Assembly (NCBI RefSeq): GCF_014191715.1
Contig: NZ_JACHWY010000003.1
Coordinates: forward strand, 620,001 to 684,000
Reading direction: 5' to 3'
DNA from: Litorivivens lipolytica
GTDB taxonomy: Bacteria; Pseudomonadota; Gammaproteobacteria; Pseudomonadales; Spongiibacteraceae
Length of the DNA: 64,000 nt
Below, piece by piece: positions 53,655 through 62,673 of the stretch (the stretch's first letter is position 1; each line of letters begins with the position of its first letter). The notes below the pieces were generated by a model that saw only the letters and a program-made list of their open reading frames with translations, did not search any database and had not been told where the DNA came from. Both the position numbers and the translations under genes were made by a program.

Positions 53655-54731
53655 TTGAGCGATTCCGAACAGAAACCCTCCTTCTTTTCCCGTTTAAAAG
53701 ACGGCCTTACCGGCGCCGGCGAAGATCTGGCGGCGGCTGAGGGCTTTATTGAAGACGCCGAGCTGGCGCCGTGGCAGCATGTTGAGCTCACTGAAGAGCA
53801 GAAAATGCGTCTGTTTGAGCGGCTTACTCGGGGCTTGCAGCAAACGGGCAGCAATATTGGTCAGGGCCTGGGTAATCTGATTCTGGGTCAGAAGACCATT
53901 GATGATGATCTGCTTGAAGAGATTGAAACCCAGCTGTTGATGGCGGATATCGGCATTGAGGCCACCCAGACCATTATCGACAACATCACCGATGCGGTTA
54001 AGCGCAACCAGTTGGCGGATTCCGAGGCCCTGTATCAGGCCTTGCAGGCGGAGCTGACCAACCTGCTGGCACCCTCACAGAATGAGCTGGTGATCGCCGA
54101 AGAGCATAAGCCTTATGTGATTCTGATGGTGGGTGTGAATGGTGTGGGTAAAACCACCACCATCGGCAAGCTGGCCAAGCAGCTGCAGGTGCTGGGCAAA
54201 TCCGTGATGCTGGCGGCGGGGGATACCTTCCGGGCGGCGGCGGTGGAGCAGCTGCAGGTGTGGGGCGAGCGTAACAATGTGCCTGTGGTGGCCCAGCATA
54301 CCGGGGCGGATTCGGCTTCGGTGATTTATGACGCCCTGCAGGCCGCCAAGAGCCGTGAGGTGGATGTGTTGATTGCCGATACCGCCGGGCGCCTGCACAA
54401 CAAAGACAACCTGATGGAAGAGCTCAAAAAGGTTGTTCGGGTAATGAAGAAAATTGACGAGTCCGCGCCCCATGAGGTGATGCTGGTGCTGGATGCGGGC
54501 ACAGGGCAGAACGCCCTGGCCCAGGCCAAGCATTTTCAGGAAGCGGTGGGTGTGAGTGGTATTGCGCTCACCAAGCTCGACGGTACAGCCAAGGGTGGCA
54601 TTATCTTTGCCATTAGCCAGCAGTTGGGTATTCCCATTCGCTTTATCGGGATTGGTGAGGGGATTGGTGATCTGCGCCCCTTCCGGGCCGATGAATTTGT
54701 GGAAGCGTTGTTTGCTCGGAGGTCGGAGTAG
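53655..54731 (+). CDS. ftsY: Signal recognition particle receptor FtsY
   Basis: SRP receptor GTPase that docks ribosome-nascent chain complexes at the inner membrane. I choose TTG 53655 (358 residues; AGGA nine bases upstream) because the promoter lies over the earlier in-frame start at 53613. The acidic A region is short (about residues 1-60), the N domain follows, and the G domain has GVNGVGKTTTIGKLA, DTAGRLHNKDNLM and ALTKLDGTAKGG. The cluster ftsY-ftsE-ftsX-rpoH is conserved in gammaproteobacteria, although here repeats separate ftsY from ftsE. Confidence 0.94.
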   Translation: MSDSEQKPSFFSRLKDGLTGAGEDLAAAEGFIEDAELAPWQHVELTEEQKMRLFERLTRGLQQTGSNIGQGLGNLILGQKTIDDDLLEEIETQLLMADIGIEATQTIIDNITDAVKRNQLADSEALYQALQAELTNLLAPSQNELVIAEEHKPYVILMVGVNGVGKTTTIGKLAKQLQVLGKSVMLAAGDTFRAAAVEQLQVWGERNNVPVVAQHTGADSASVIYDALQAAKSREVDVLIADTAGRLHNKDNLMEELKKVVRVMKKIDESAPHEVMLVLDAGTGQNALAQAKHFQEAVGVSGIALTKLDGTAKGGIIFAISQQLGIPIRFIGIGEGIGDLRPFRADEFVEALFARRSE

Positions 54732-54738
54732 GCAGGGG

Positions 54739-54979
54739 GAGATTGCTTCGCTTTGCTCGCAATGACGGGCGGTGGGGATGGAATGACGGGAGTGTCGTCA
54801 TCGCGAGTCGCGCAGCGACGTGGCGATCTCTTTGAGTTGGCAGGGGGCTTAACGAGATTGCTTCGCGTTGCTCGCAATGACGGAAGAGTGTCGTCATCGC
54901 GAGGAGCATAGCGACGTGGCGATCTCTTTGAGTTGGCAGCGGGCTTAACGAGATGGCTTCGTGTTGCTCGCAATGACGG
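54739..54979. repeat. REP-like intergenic repeats (block 11)
   Basis: Five units in alternating orientation between ftsY and ftsE. Two neighbouring pairs are nearly identical over about 100 bases (TCATCGCGAG...GTGGCGATCTCTTTGAGTTGGC...TTAACGAGAT.GCTTCG), indicating local duplication of a two-unit cassette. Confidence 0.87.
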
Positions 54980-55046
54980 TGCCACGCGCTGCGTTCGCGA
55001 TGATGGTGCTATACAATGCCCCCAACGATAATTACTGTGCTGTTCC

Positions 55047-55718
55047 ATGATCCAGTTCGACGATGTCAGCAAGCGCTACCCCGGCGGCCATTCGGCGCTG
55101 AATCACCTGAGTTTTCAGGTGGATCACAACGAAATGGTGTTTCTCACCGGCCACAGCGGCGCGGGTAAGAGCACCCTACTCAAGCTTATTATGATGATGG
55201 AGCGGCCTACCTCCGGGCAGGTGTTTGTGGATGGCAAAAACCTAAATCGCCTGTCGTCGCGCAAGATCCCTCAGCACCGCCGAGAAGTCGGGGTGGTGTT
55301 TCAAAATCACCAGCTACTATTTGATCGCACTGTCTTCGATAACGTGGCTCTGCCGCTGATTATCGCCGGTTTTCAGCCGCGCGATGTGGGGCGGCGGGTG
55401 CGGGCGGCGCTGGATAAGGTGGGCCTGCTGGATAAAGAAAAGAAGAGCCCGGTGACGCTCTCCGGTGGTGAGCAGCAGCGGGTGGGTATTGCCCGGGCGG
55501 TGGTTAATAAGCCCAAGCTCCTGCTGGCCGATGAGCCCACCGGTAACCTTGATCCGCAACTTTCTGCGGAGATTATGCATCTGTTCGAACAGTTCAATCA
55601 GGTGGGCGTAACGGTATTGATAGCGACCCACGATCTATCATTGATTGCGCGCATGCCTTACCGGGTGATGTCGCTGCAGGAAGGTCAGATTTTGCATGGC
55701 GGGGTGTCTACCTTATGA
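55047..55718 (+). CDS. ftsE: Cell division ATP-binding protein FtsE
   Basis: ABC ATPase of the FtsEX complex, which regulates septal peptidoglycan hydrolysis. It has 223 residues, the usual length. Walker A is [13 protein letters not shown] (about 34-46), the signature is [16 protein letters not shown] (about 136-151), and Walker B is [15 protein letters not shown] (about 156-170). It overlaps ftsX by four bases. Confidence 0.96.
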   Translation: MIQFDDVSKRYPGGHSALNHLSFQVDHNEMVFLTGHSGAGKSTLLKLIMMMERPTSGQVFVDGKNLNRLSSRKIPQHRREVGVVFQNHQLLFDRTVFDNVALPLIIAGFQPRDVGRRVRAALDKVGLLDKEKKSPVTLSGGEQQRVGIARAVVNKPKLLLADEPTGNLDPQLSAEIMHLFEQFNQVGVTVLIATHDLSLIARMPYRVMSLQEGQILHGGVSTL

Positions 55719-56731
55719 GTGCCAACGCCGCCCGTCGACCGGTTAAATCCAAGCCTTCTGAACCCAAAACCCCCGGCACGGGTGCCAGCGTTAAACCTAT
55801 TGGCCTGCGCGAGAAATGGCAGGGTTATTGGGCCAATCAGCGGCTAGTGGCAGGGCAGACCCTGCGCCGGTTGGTAAAAGAGCCGGCATCCTCTGCCATG
55901 ACGGTGCTGGTGATCGGCATTGCGCTGGCGCTTCCTGTGGTGATGCTGGTGGCGCTGGCCAATATTGAACAACTGGGCCGGGGTTGGGATGGCACTGCGA
56001 AAATTTCTCTTTTTCTGGATCAAAAGCTGAGTGATGCCGATGCCCAGCGCTTTGCCAATAGCCTGAAAAGTCAGGCGGGTGTCGAGGCGGTGGAGTATCG
56101 CTCGTCCCGCGAAGCCTTGGACGAGTTTCGGGTTATGTCTGGCTATGGGGATGTGCTCAATTCCCTGAGTCGCAATCCGCTGCCGGCGGTGGTGCTGGTC
56201 ACCCCAAAAGCGAGTGAGCAGATGGCGGAAACCAGTCGGCAACTGCTGGAGTTATTGGTCGCCAAACCTGAAGTGGCACAGGCCAAGCTGGATCTGGAAT
56301 GGGTGCAGCGCCTGCACGCCATGATGGAGATTGGGAAGCGCATCACGCTGGCCTTGGCTTTTCTCTTGATGCTCGGCGTGCTGCTGGTGATTGGGAATAC
56401 CATCAAACTGGCTATCGAAGCCCGTCGCGATGAGATTGTGGTAGTCAAGCTAGTGGGCGGAACCAATGCCTTTGTGCGGCGCCCCTTTCTCTATACCGGT
56501 TTCTGGTACGGCCTTGGCGGCGGCCTTACCGCCTGGGTGATTCTGCAGGCCAGCCTGCTGATTTTGGCTGGGCCGGTTTCCACGCTGGCCGGGCTCTATG
56601 AAAGTGAGTACTCGCTCATTGGGTTGGGCTTTGGCAATACGGTGATGCTCTGGATCACCAGTGGTTTATTGGGCTGGATGGGCGCCTTTCTGGTGGTGGG
56701 GCGGCATTTAAGCGGGATTGAGCCGCGCTAA
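55715..56731 (+). CDS. ftsX: Cell division protein FtsX
   Basis: Inner-membrane partner of FtsE. It has 338 residues with a basic, proline-rich cytoplasmic N-terminus (about 1-60), four membrane helices (about 65-87, 210-230, 255-280 and 305-325) and a periplasmic loop between the first two. LGVLLVIGNTIKLAIEARRDEIVVVKLVGG is the FtsX-family block. ATG 55715 overlaps the ftsE stop in ATGA. Confidence 0.95.
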   Translation: MSANAARRPVKSKPSEPKTPGTGASVKPIGLREKWQGYWANQRLVAGQTLRRLVKEPASSAMTVLVIGIALALPVVMLVALANIEQLGRGWDGTAKISLFLDQKLSDADAQRFANSLKSQAGVEAVEYRSSREALDEFRVMSGYGDVLNSLSRNPLPAVVLVTPKASEQMAETSRQLLELLVAKPEVAQAKLDLEWVQRLHAMMEIGKRITLALAFLLMLGVLLVIGNTIKLAIEARRDEIVVVKLVGGTNAFVRRPFLYTGFWYGLGGGLTAWVILQASLLILAGPVSTLAGLYESEYSLIGLGFGNTVMLWITSGLLGWMGAFLVVGRHLSGIEPR

Positions 56732-56787
56732 GTGGCGCTAGCTAACTGAAAGTTAAGGATAATTTCGGTTTATCCACAGCTCGCATT

Positions 56788-56817
56788 TTGAACTTTTCTA
56801 GCTATTGGCACTCTAAC
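56788..56817 (+). promoter_or_regulatory. Candidate sigma-70 promoter of rpoH
   Basis: TTGAAC at 56788-56793 and TCTAAC at 56812-56817 with an 18-base spacer. The -10 lies inside the CIRCE-type inverted repeat, so HrcA binding would block it. Confidence 0.4.
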
Positions 56818-56831
56818 TCCGCGAGTGCTAA
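56805..56831. promoter_or_regulatory. CIRCE-type element (HrcA operator) upstream of rpoH
   Basis: TTGGCACTC-N9-GAGTGCTAA. The CIRCE consensus is TTAGCACTC-N9-GAGTGCTAA, so only one of 18 arm bases differs and the 9-base spacing is exact. It ends 50 bases before the rpoH start codon. Confidence 0.85.
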
Positions 56832-56881
56832 ACTTCAGGGCCGTTTCGGGCTTTAACCGCTTTTTTGGAGGACCTGCGCAC

Positions 56882-57733
56882 ATGGCAACCCAACTGCAGC
56901 CAATTCACCAATTGGTGCCGGGTAGCGATCTTTCTGCGTATATTCAGTCGGTTGGCAGTATCCCGGTGCTGAGCGCCGAGCGCGAGCGCGCGCTGGCGGA
57001 AGACCTGTTTTACAACCAAAATCTTGAAGCCGCTCGCGAGCTGGTTATGTCGCACCTGCGTTTTGTGGTGCACATCGCCCGCAGCTACAGCGGTTATGGC
57101 CTGCCCCAGGCTGACCTGATTCAGGAAGGCAATGTGGGCCTGATGAAGGCCGTTAAGCGTTTCGACCCCTCTAAAGGCGTTCGTCTGGTGTCCTTTGCGG
57201 TGCACTGGATCAAAGCCGAAATTCACGAATTTATTCTGCGCAATTGGCGCATTGTCAAAGTCGCCACCACCAAAGCTCAACGTAAGCTGTTCTTCAATCT
57301 GCGCGGTGCCAAGAAAAAGCTGGCCTGGCTGAACAATGATGAAGCCACCGCCGTTGCCAAAGATCTTGGCGTCGAAGTGAAAGACGTGCGCCAGATGGAA
57401 AGCCGTTTGGCCGCAGTGGATGTGGGCTTTGACGTGGATGTGGATGACGACTCCCCCTCGCCCGCGCCGGTGCAGTACCTGGAAGACCACAGCGCCAACC
57501 CGGCCCAGTTGCTGGAATCTGCCGACTGGGAAAGCGATACCCACGAAAGACTGGCTGTGGCCATGGGTGAGCTGGATGAGCGCAGTCGCGATATTCTGCA
57601 GGCCCGCTGGTTAAATGAAGATTCCAAGGAAACCCTGCATGAACTGGCCGCGCGTTATGGTGTTTCGGCAGAGCGGATTCGTCAGCTTGAGCAAAATGCG
57701 ATGAAGAAGCTTAAGGCCTCGATGCTGGCTTGA
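56882..57733 (+). CDS. rpoH: Heat-shock sigma factor RpoH (sigma-32)
   Basis: Sigma factor for heat-shock promoters, 283 residues from ATG 56882 (GGAGG upstream; a GTG at 56825 lies in the CIRCE element and is rejected). Region 2 has [37 protein letters not shown]. The RpoH box is QRKLFFNLR, which is diagnostic. Region 4 ends [24 protein letters not shown]. It follows ftsX by 150 bases with its own promoter region. Confidence 0.96.
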   Translation: MATQLQPIHQLVPGSDLSAYIQSVGSIPVLSAERERALAEDLFYNQNLEAARELVMSHLRFVVHIARSYSGYGLPQADLIQEGNVGLMKAVKRFDPSKGVRLVSFAVHWIKAEIHEFILRNWRIVKVATTKAQRKLFFNLRGAKKKLAWLNNDEATAVAKDLGVEVKDVRQMESRLAAVDVGFDVDVDDDSPSPAPVQYLEDHSANPAQLLESADWESDTHERLAVAMGELDERSRDILQARWLNEDSKETLHELAARYGVSAERIRQLEQNAMKKLKASMLA

Positions 57734-57746
57734 GTGTTGCACTCTT

Positions 57747-57981
57747 GTCATTGCGAGGACTGTTCGTCATTGCGAACGTAGTGAAGCAATCTCCCGATAG
57801 TGGTACGCTGCATCACGAGGTTGCCGCGTCGCGTTGCTCCTCGCAATGACAGAGCTCCGCGAAGCGCTTTGGGTGCGCAATGACGCTTCCCGTCCCTTGT
57901 CATTGCGAGGTACGAAGCAATCTCCTTAGCATGGCACCTTGCATTACGAGATTGCCGCGTCGCTTTGCTCCTCGCAATGAC
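57747..57981. repeat. REP-like intergenic repeats (block 12)
   Basis: Several complete and partial units, including the long variant with GAGCTCCGCGAAGCGCTTTG, fill the 280 bases between convergent rpoH and rph. A trailing AATGACGG remnant lies near 57998. No gene is present here. Confidence 0.87.
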
Positions 57982-58013
57982 AAGTGGGGGGGCAACACAA
58001 TGACGGAGAGGTT

Positions 58014-58739
58014 TTAAACCTCCACCGTCAACGCCTTACTCTGCTCCTCAAACAATTCCCCAATCCCTTTTTCCGCCAGATCCAGCATGGCATTTAGCTC
58101 GGTTCGCGCAAACGGCGCCGCTTCAGCGGTGCCCTGAACCTCAATAAAGCCGCCGTTCGAACCCATCACCACATTCATGTCGGTTTCGGCTTTGGAGTCT
58201 TCCGGGTAATCCAGATCCAGCACCGGGGTGCCTTCAAACACGCCCACACTGATCGCGGCGATTTGCTGAACGATGGGGTTTTCTTTAATGGTGCCGGCTT
58301 TGAGCATGCTGGCGATCGCGTCGGCCAATGCGATATAGGCGCCGGTGATCGATGCGGTGCGAGTGCCACCATCGGCCTGAATGACATCGCAGTCTATTTG
58401 AATGGTGTTCTCGCCGAGTTTGTTCATATCCACGGCGGCGCGCAGGGAGCGGCCAATCAGGCGTTGAATTTCCTGAGTTCGGCCGCTCTGTTTGCCGCGA
58501 GCGGCTTCGCGGCTCATGCGTGAGCCAGTAGAGCGGGGCAGCATGCCGTATTCGGCGGTGACCCAGCCCTGACCCTTTCCGCGCAAAAAGGGCGGTACGG
58601 AATTGTCTACGCTGGCGGTGCAGATCACTTTGGTGTTGCCCATTTCTATCAGCACCGAGCCTTCGGCGTGGCAGGTAAATCGGCGGGTGATAATAACTTC
58701 ACGCAATTGATCGGGTTGGCGGCCGCTCGGTCGAGACAT
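58014..58739 (-). CDS. rph: Ribonuclease PH
   Basis: Phosphate-dependent 3'-5' exoribonuclease that trims tRNA 3' ends. It has 241 residues, near the family's usual 238. Landmarks are [34 protein letters not shown] at the start, [21 protein letters not shown] (about 75-95) and [25 protein letters not shown] (about 118-142). It starts at ATG 58739, divergent from yicC, an arrangement conserved in gammaproteobacteria. Confidence 0.96.
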   Translation of the reverse strand: MSRPSGRQPDQLREVIITRRFTCHAEGSVLIEMGNTKVICTASVDNSVPPFLRGKGQGWVTAEYGMLPRSTGSRMSREAARGKQSGRTQEIQRLIGRSLRAAVDMNKLGENTIQIDCDVIQADGGTRTASITGAYIALADAIASMLKAGTIKENPIVQQIAAISVGVFEGTPVLDLDYPEDSKAETDMNVVMGSNGGFIEVQGTAEAAPFARTELNAMLDLAEKGIGELFEEQSKALTVEV

Positions 58740-58778
58740 GAATTGCTCCTGGCAGTTGATTCACAATTGAGGCCGGGG

Positions 58779-58787
58779 AGTATACCA
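58779..58787 (-). promoter_or_regulatory. Extended -10 promoter of rph
   Basis: On the minus strand TGG-TATACT (58779-58787), about 40 bases upstream of the rph start codon; no consensus -35. The same TGGTATACT string forms the argH promoter. Confidence 0.5.
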
Positions 58788-58831
58788 GCTCGGCTTCGGC
58801 ATTTTTGCCGGCCGTGATGGTAATCCCCCAC

Positions 58832-58859
58832 TTTCCACCGAGAAAGGACGGGTTACAAT
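58832..58859 (+). promoter_or_regulatory. Sigma-70 promoter of yicC
   Basis: TTTCCA (58832-58837), a 16-base spacer and TACAAT (58854-58859), about 33 bases before the yicC start codon. Confidence 0.45.
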
Positions 58860-58891
58860 GTTGGCCCATTGACCACAGCCGGAGACATCTC

Positions 58892-59761
58892 TTGCCTGTT
58901 CGCAGCATGACCGCCTTCGCCCATCAGCGCGCTGAAATGCCCTGGGGCACCGCCTCTTGGGAAATCCGTTCGGTAAACCAGCGCTACCTCGATCTCACCT
59001 TTAAATTGCCGGAATTGTGGCGCCATTTGGAGCCGGCGCTTCGCGACAGCCTGCGCAATGCGCTCTCGCGCGGCAAGGTGGAAGTGACTCTGCGGCTGCA
59101 GATGCAGACTCAAGCGAATGAAAGCCTGAAGGTGAATCAGGCATTGGCAGAACAGGTGATTGCCGCAGCCGCAGCCATTCAGGCGAAGATGCCCTCGAGT
59201 GCCCCTATCGATCCGCTGCGGGTGCTGCAGTGGCCCGGTGTGGTGGGTGAATCCCAGCCCGATGCCGACGAGGTACAACAAGCGCTGCAGCAACTGTTCG
59301 GCAAGGCGCTTAAAGAACTGCAGGCGGGTCGCGAACGCGAGGGCGCCGAGCTGAAAGTCATGATTGAGCAGCGCCTGGCCCAGATCAGCGAAATCACTGC
59401 TACTTTGAGAGGCGAAATGCCGCAACTGGTGCAGGCCCAGCGCGACAAGCTGACCCAGCGTCTTGAAAGTCTTAATGTTCAGCTCAATGAGGAACGCCTG
59501 GAAGCTGAAGTCGCGCTGCTCGCGCAGAAAATCGATGTGGCCGAAGAGCTGGATCGCCTCGATACCCACGTGCAAGAGGTCCAGCGCATTCTGAGCAAGG
59601 GTGGCGCTTGCGGCCGCAAGCTCGATTTTCTGATGCAGGAGCTGAATCGCGAGGCCAATACCCTCTCCTCAAAAGCGGTGGTGGCCGATAGCACCCAGGC
59701 AGCGGTGGAGTTGAAAGTGCTGATCGAGCAGATGCGCGAGCAGATCCAGAATATTGAATGA
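58892..59761 (+). CDS. yicC: YicC family endoribonuclease-like protein
   Basis: A 289-residue YicC protein, recently linked to RNA decay in E. coli. The start TTG 58892 (MPVRSMTAFAHQRAEM) is chosen because GGAGA lies before it and the length matches E. coli (287). The frame upstream is not conserved. Family blocks are WEIRSVNQRYLDLTFKLPEL, RGKVEVTLRLQ and the C-terminal GGACGRKLDFLMQELNREANTLSSKA. Often followed by gmk; here two hip-like genes intervene. Confidence 0.93.
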   Translation: MPVRSMTAFAHQRAEMPWGTASWEIRSVNQRYLDLTFKLPELWRHLEPALRDSLRNALSRGKVEVTLRLQMQTQANESLKVNQALAEQVIAAAAAIQAKMPSSAPIDPLRVLQWPGVVGESQPDADEVQQALQQLFGKALKELQAGREREGAELKVMIEQRLAQISEITATLRGEMPQLVQAQRDKLTQRLESLNVQLNEERLEAEVALLAQKIDVAEELDRLDTHVQEVQRILSKGGACGRKLDFLMQELNREANTLSSKAVVADSTQAAVELKVLIEQMREQIQNIE

Positions 59762-59795
59762 TATTTTGCTCAGATTGTCGTATTTTCTTTATTTT

Positions 59796-59854
59796 TGAGC
59801 AAAAATACGCTCATAAAGCTTTCTGTCTCTTGTTTTTGAGCGAAATACCGCTCA
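59796..59854. promoter_or_regulatory. Two 18-bp palindromic operators upstream of the hipA-like gene
   Basis: TGAGC-AAAAATAC-GCTCA (59796-59813) and TGAGCG-AAATAC-CGCTCA (59837-59854) share TTTTTGAGC before them and start 41 bases apart, close to four helical turns. A GCTCA half-site at 59767 may be a third. The second site ends 12 bases before the start codon. Confidence 0.75.
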
Positions 59855-59866
59855 CTCTTGGTTTCT

Positions 59867-61198
59867 ATGAGACCACTAACCCTTCAGATCTTCGTCGATG
59901 GCCAGTGGCAGGATGCTGCCACCTTTTCCATTCTTGAGCCCTCGCAGGGTTTGCAGGGGCTGTCGCGCTTGGGCTACGACCTTGATTACGCTCTGAGTTG
60001 GCTGGATAGCTGGGACGAGCATGCCTGTAGCCTCAACCTTCCGGTGCAACTCATGGTTGAGCACGAAGCGGCAGCGGGCTTTCGATTTCTTGATGACATT
60101 GTGCCGATGGGGGCTGCTCGGCGATTTTGGTTGTCGCATCTCGGGCTTGAAGGTGCCGGACGCGCCGAGCAGGAATTGCTGCTCTTGGAAAAAGGAACCA
60201 TTGCGCCCGTTGGCAACCTGCGTATTAAAGAGTCTGTCCCTGAACCGGTGCCAAGCTCAACCTTGGCGACGCTTCGATTCACGGTTGAAGATGTGGTTGA
60301 GCGCAACACGGATTTTCTCGAGTACGCCCAGCAGATGGGCGCCATCAGCGGCGGGGCAACCGGCGCGGGTGGTGAGGCGCCCAAACTCTTGCTGCGATGC
60401 TCCTCTGAGGGGGAGATCTGGATTGATACCTTCCAGGATCAACACCACCTCCCTGATACCTTTTATCTGGTGAAGTTTCCGCGGGGCCGCCGCAGCGCGG
60501 ATGACTGCGATATTCTCCGAGCCGAGTTTCATTTTTACGCCGAGCTGGAAGCGCTCGGAGTCAATACGATTGATACGGCAGGCATGCGCTTGGAAGAAGG
60601 CGAGCGCTACCCATCGCTTTGGTTACCACGCTTCGACGTGCAATGGTGCGGTGATCACTGGCGGCGTTTCGGTCTGGAGTCTGTTTATTCGGTTCTTGAA
60701 AAACCGGCAAGTAGTAGCCTCAATCATTTTTACGCGCTCGAGCACCTCTGCGAGCGGCTTGCGGCACTGGATGAATCGTTTGATCAGCAGGCTTTTGTTT
60801 GTGAGTGGGTACGGCGTGATCTTTTGAATATCGTGTTCGGTAATTCCGACAACCATGGTCGCAATACGGCTTTCCTGAAATCCGCGCAAGGTATTCGCTT
60901 GGCGCCAATCTACGATTTTGCGCCAATGAAGGCCGATCCGGACGGTGTGATTCGAAGCACGCGCTGGGGAGCTCCCTACGAAGAAGGCGGCGAATTTCGC
61001 TGGGATTTGATTGCCCAACAGTTGGACGCATTATGCCCCGCAGATAAGCTCATGAATGAACTGCGCGACATGGCCAAGAAACTGCGCGGCTTGAAGGGGC
61101 GGCTTCAAGAGCGGGGCGTACCGGAGCGGATTCTGGAATTCCCGTCGATTGGCTTTGGCTATCTAGAGCAGAAACTGCAGCGTTGGGAGTTGCTATAA
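59867..61198 (+). CDS. HipA-like Ser/Thr kinase-fold toxin candidate
   Basis: A 443-residue HipA-family protein. HipA toxins phosphorylate proteins such as GltX and cause growth arrest. Visible are an N-terminal subdomain 1 (about 1-120), YLVKFPRGRRSADDCDILRAEFHFYAELEALGVNT with the ATP-binding region, and the catalytic/metal block VFGNSDNHGRNTAFLKSAQGIRLAPIYDFAPM (about 318-349). Start ATG 59867 has no clear ribosome binding site. The gene order (hipA-like first, HTH second) is the reverse of hipBA. It interrupts the yicC-gmk neighbourhood, suggesting acquisition. Confidence 0.82.
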   Translation: MRPLTLQIFVDGQWQDAATFSILEPSQGLQGLSRLGYDLDYALSWLDSWDEHACSLNLPVQLMVEHEAAAGFRFLDDIVPMGAARRFWLSHLGLEGAGRAEQELLLLEKGTIAPVGNLRIKESVPEPVPSSTLATLRFTVEDVVERNTDFLEYAQQMGAISGGATGAGGEAPKLLLRCSSEGEIWIDTFQDQHHLPDTFYLVKFPRGRRSADDCDILRAEFHFYAELEALGVNTIDTAGMRLEEGERYPSLWLPRFDVQWCGDHWRRFGLESVYSVLEKPASSSLNHFYALEHLCERLAALDESFDQQAFVCEWVRRDLLNIVFGNSDNHGRNTAFLKSAQGIRLAPIYDFAPMKADPDGVIRSTRWGAPYEEGGEFRWDLIAQQLDALCPADKLMNELRDMAKKLRGLKGRLQERGVPERILEFPSIGFGYLEQKLQRWELL

Positions 61199-61199
61199 A

Positions 61200-61598
61200 T
61201 TGGGCGTTGATTTGAAACTGAGCGCACAGGAGCGACAGTCGCTCCTGCTTACACTGTATCGCGAGCATCTTGTAGGCGAGCGCACGCAGGGGGAACTGCT
61301 GCGCACCCTGCGCAAGCAGGTTCTGGGCTTTAATCAGACGGAGTATGCAGAGCTGGTTGGCGTCAGTCGCCGAACCTTGTCTGACATAGAGCGTGATTCG
61401 GGTAGCCCGACGCAAGCGGTACTGACGCGAGTATTCAAACCTTTCAGTTTGAAGCCGGGGCTAGTGCTTGCCCATCCCCAGCTAGTCAGTGCCTTTCTGA
61501 GTGAATCCTCAGCGCAGGCATCGGACAATGAGGCTCGACAAACCGTCGCTACTTTCACCGAAGATAGCGGCAAACCACTATCAAAAGTACGTCGCTGA
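61200..61598 (+). CDS. HTH partner (HipB-like) of the hipA-like gene
   Basis: A 132-residue protein with an XRE-type helix-turn-helix at about residues 30-75 (TLRKQVLGFNQTEYAELVGVSRRTLSDIERDSGSP). It follows the hipA-like stop by one base. The start TTG 61200 has GGGAG ten bases upstream. Longer than E. coli HipB (88 residues), with a flexible C-terminal tail. It is the likely binder of the two palindromes at 59796-59854 and the likely antitoxin. Confidence 0.75.
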   Translation: MGVDLKLSAQERQSLLLTLYREHLVGERTQGELLRTLRKQVLGFNQTEYAELVGVSRRTLSDIERDSGSPTQAVLTRVFKPFSLKPGLVLAHPQLVSAFLSESSAQASDNEARQTVATFTEDSGKPLSKVRR

Positions 61599-61634
61599 AA
61601 CTGCTATCATTATCTGCTCAATCGGAATTCATAA

Positions 61635-62273
<639 letters not shown>

Positions 62274-62389
62274 TACACTCGCCCGCCCGCTGACACTTGC
62301 GCTCGGCGGGGGTCTTGGCTTTTACTAGAGTCTGGTAGAAGTGCAGGGCGCAACGCACTCTCAGAAAACCGTTTTTCAGGAATTTACGC

Positions 62390-62653
62390 ATGGCCCGTAT
62401 TACTGTTGAAGATTGCCTCGAGCACGTTGATAACCGCTTTGAACTGGTGATGATTGCCAGCAAGCGCGCCCGCGCAATCGCCACCGGCGGCAAAGACCCG
62501 CTGGTAAGTGAAGACGGCGACAAGCCCACCGTATTGGCGCTGCGTGAACTGGCCGAGCAGAAGATCACTAAAGAAGAGGTGATGGCGGCCGAGATCGAGC
62601 GTGAAGAGCCGGAGCTGGATCTCAGCGAAATGGACAGCCATCCTATCGGCTGA
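62390..62653 (+). CDS. rpoZ: RNA polymerase omega subunit
   Basis: An 87-residue omega subunit. The conserved N-terminus is [33 protein letters not shown], and [15 protein letters not shown] is the second helical block. The tail is acidic. It helps assemble RNA polymerase and forms part of a ppGpp-binding site. It lies between gmk and spoT; the 116-base gap before it may contain a promoter. Confidence 0.96.
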   Translation: MARITVEDCLEHVDNRFELVMIASKRARAIATGGKDPLVSEDGDKPTVLALRELAEQKITKEEVMAAEIEREEPELDLSEMDSHPIG

Positions 62654-62673
62654 GTGGATTGTTGAGGGGAGGA

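Noticed and set aside
54739-54979. Possible CRISPR array
   Set aside because: Units alternate in orientation, spacing is irregular and the spacers are themselves repeat sequence; no cas genes are present.
54536-55072. Open frame rich in strings such as SLRATRSNLVKP
   Set aside because: It is made of repeat units; such peptides arise from translating this repeat family and are not genes.
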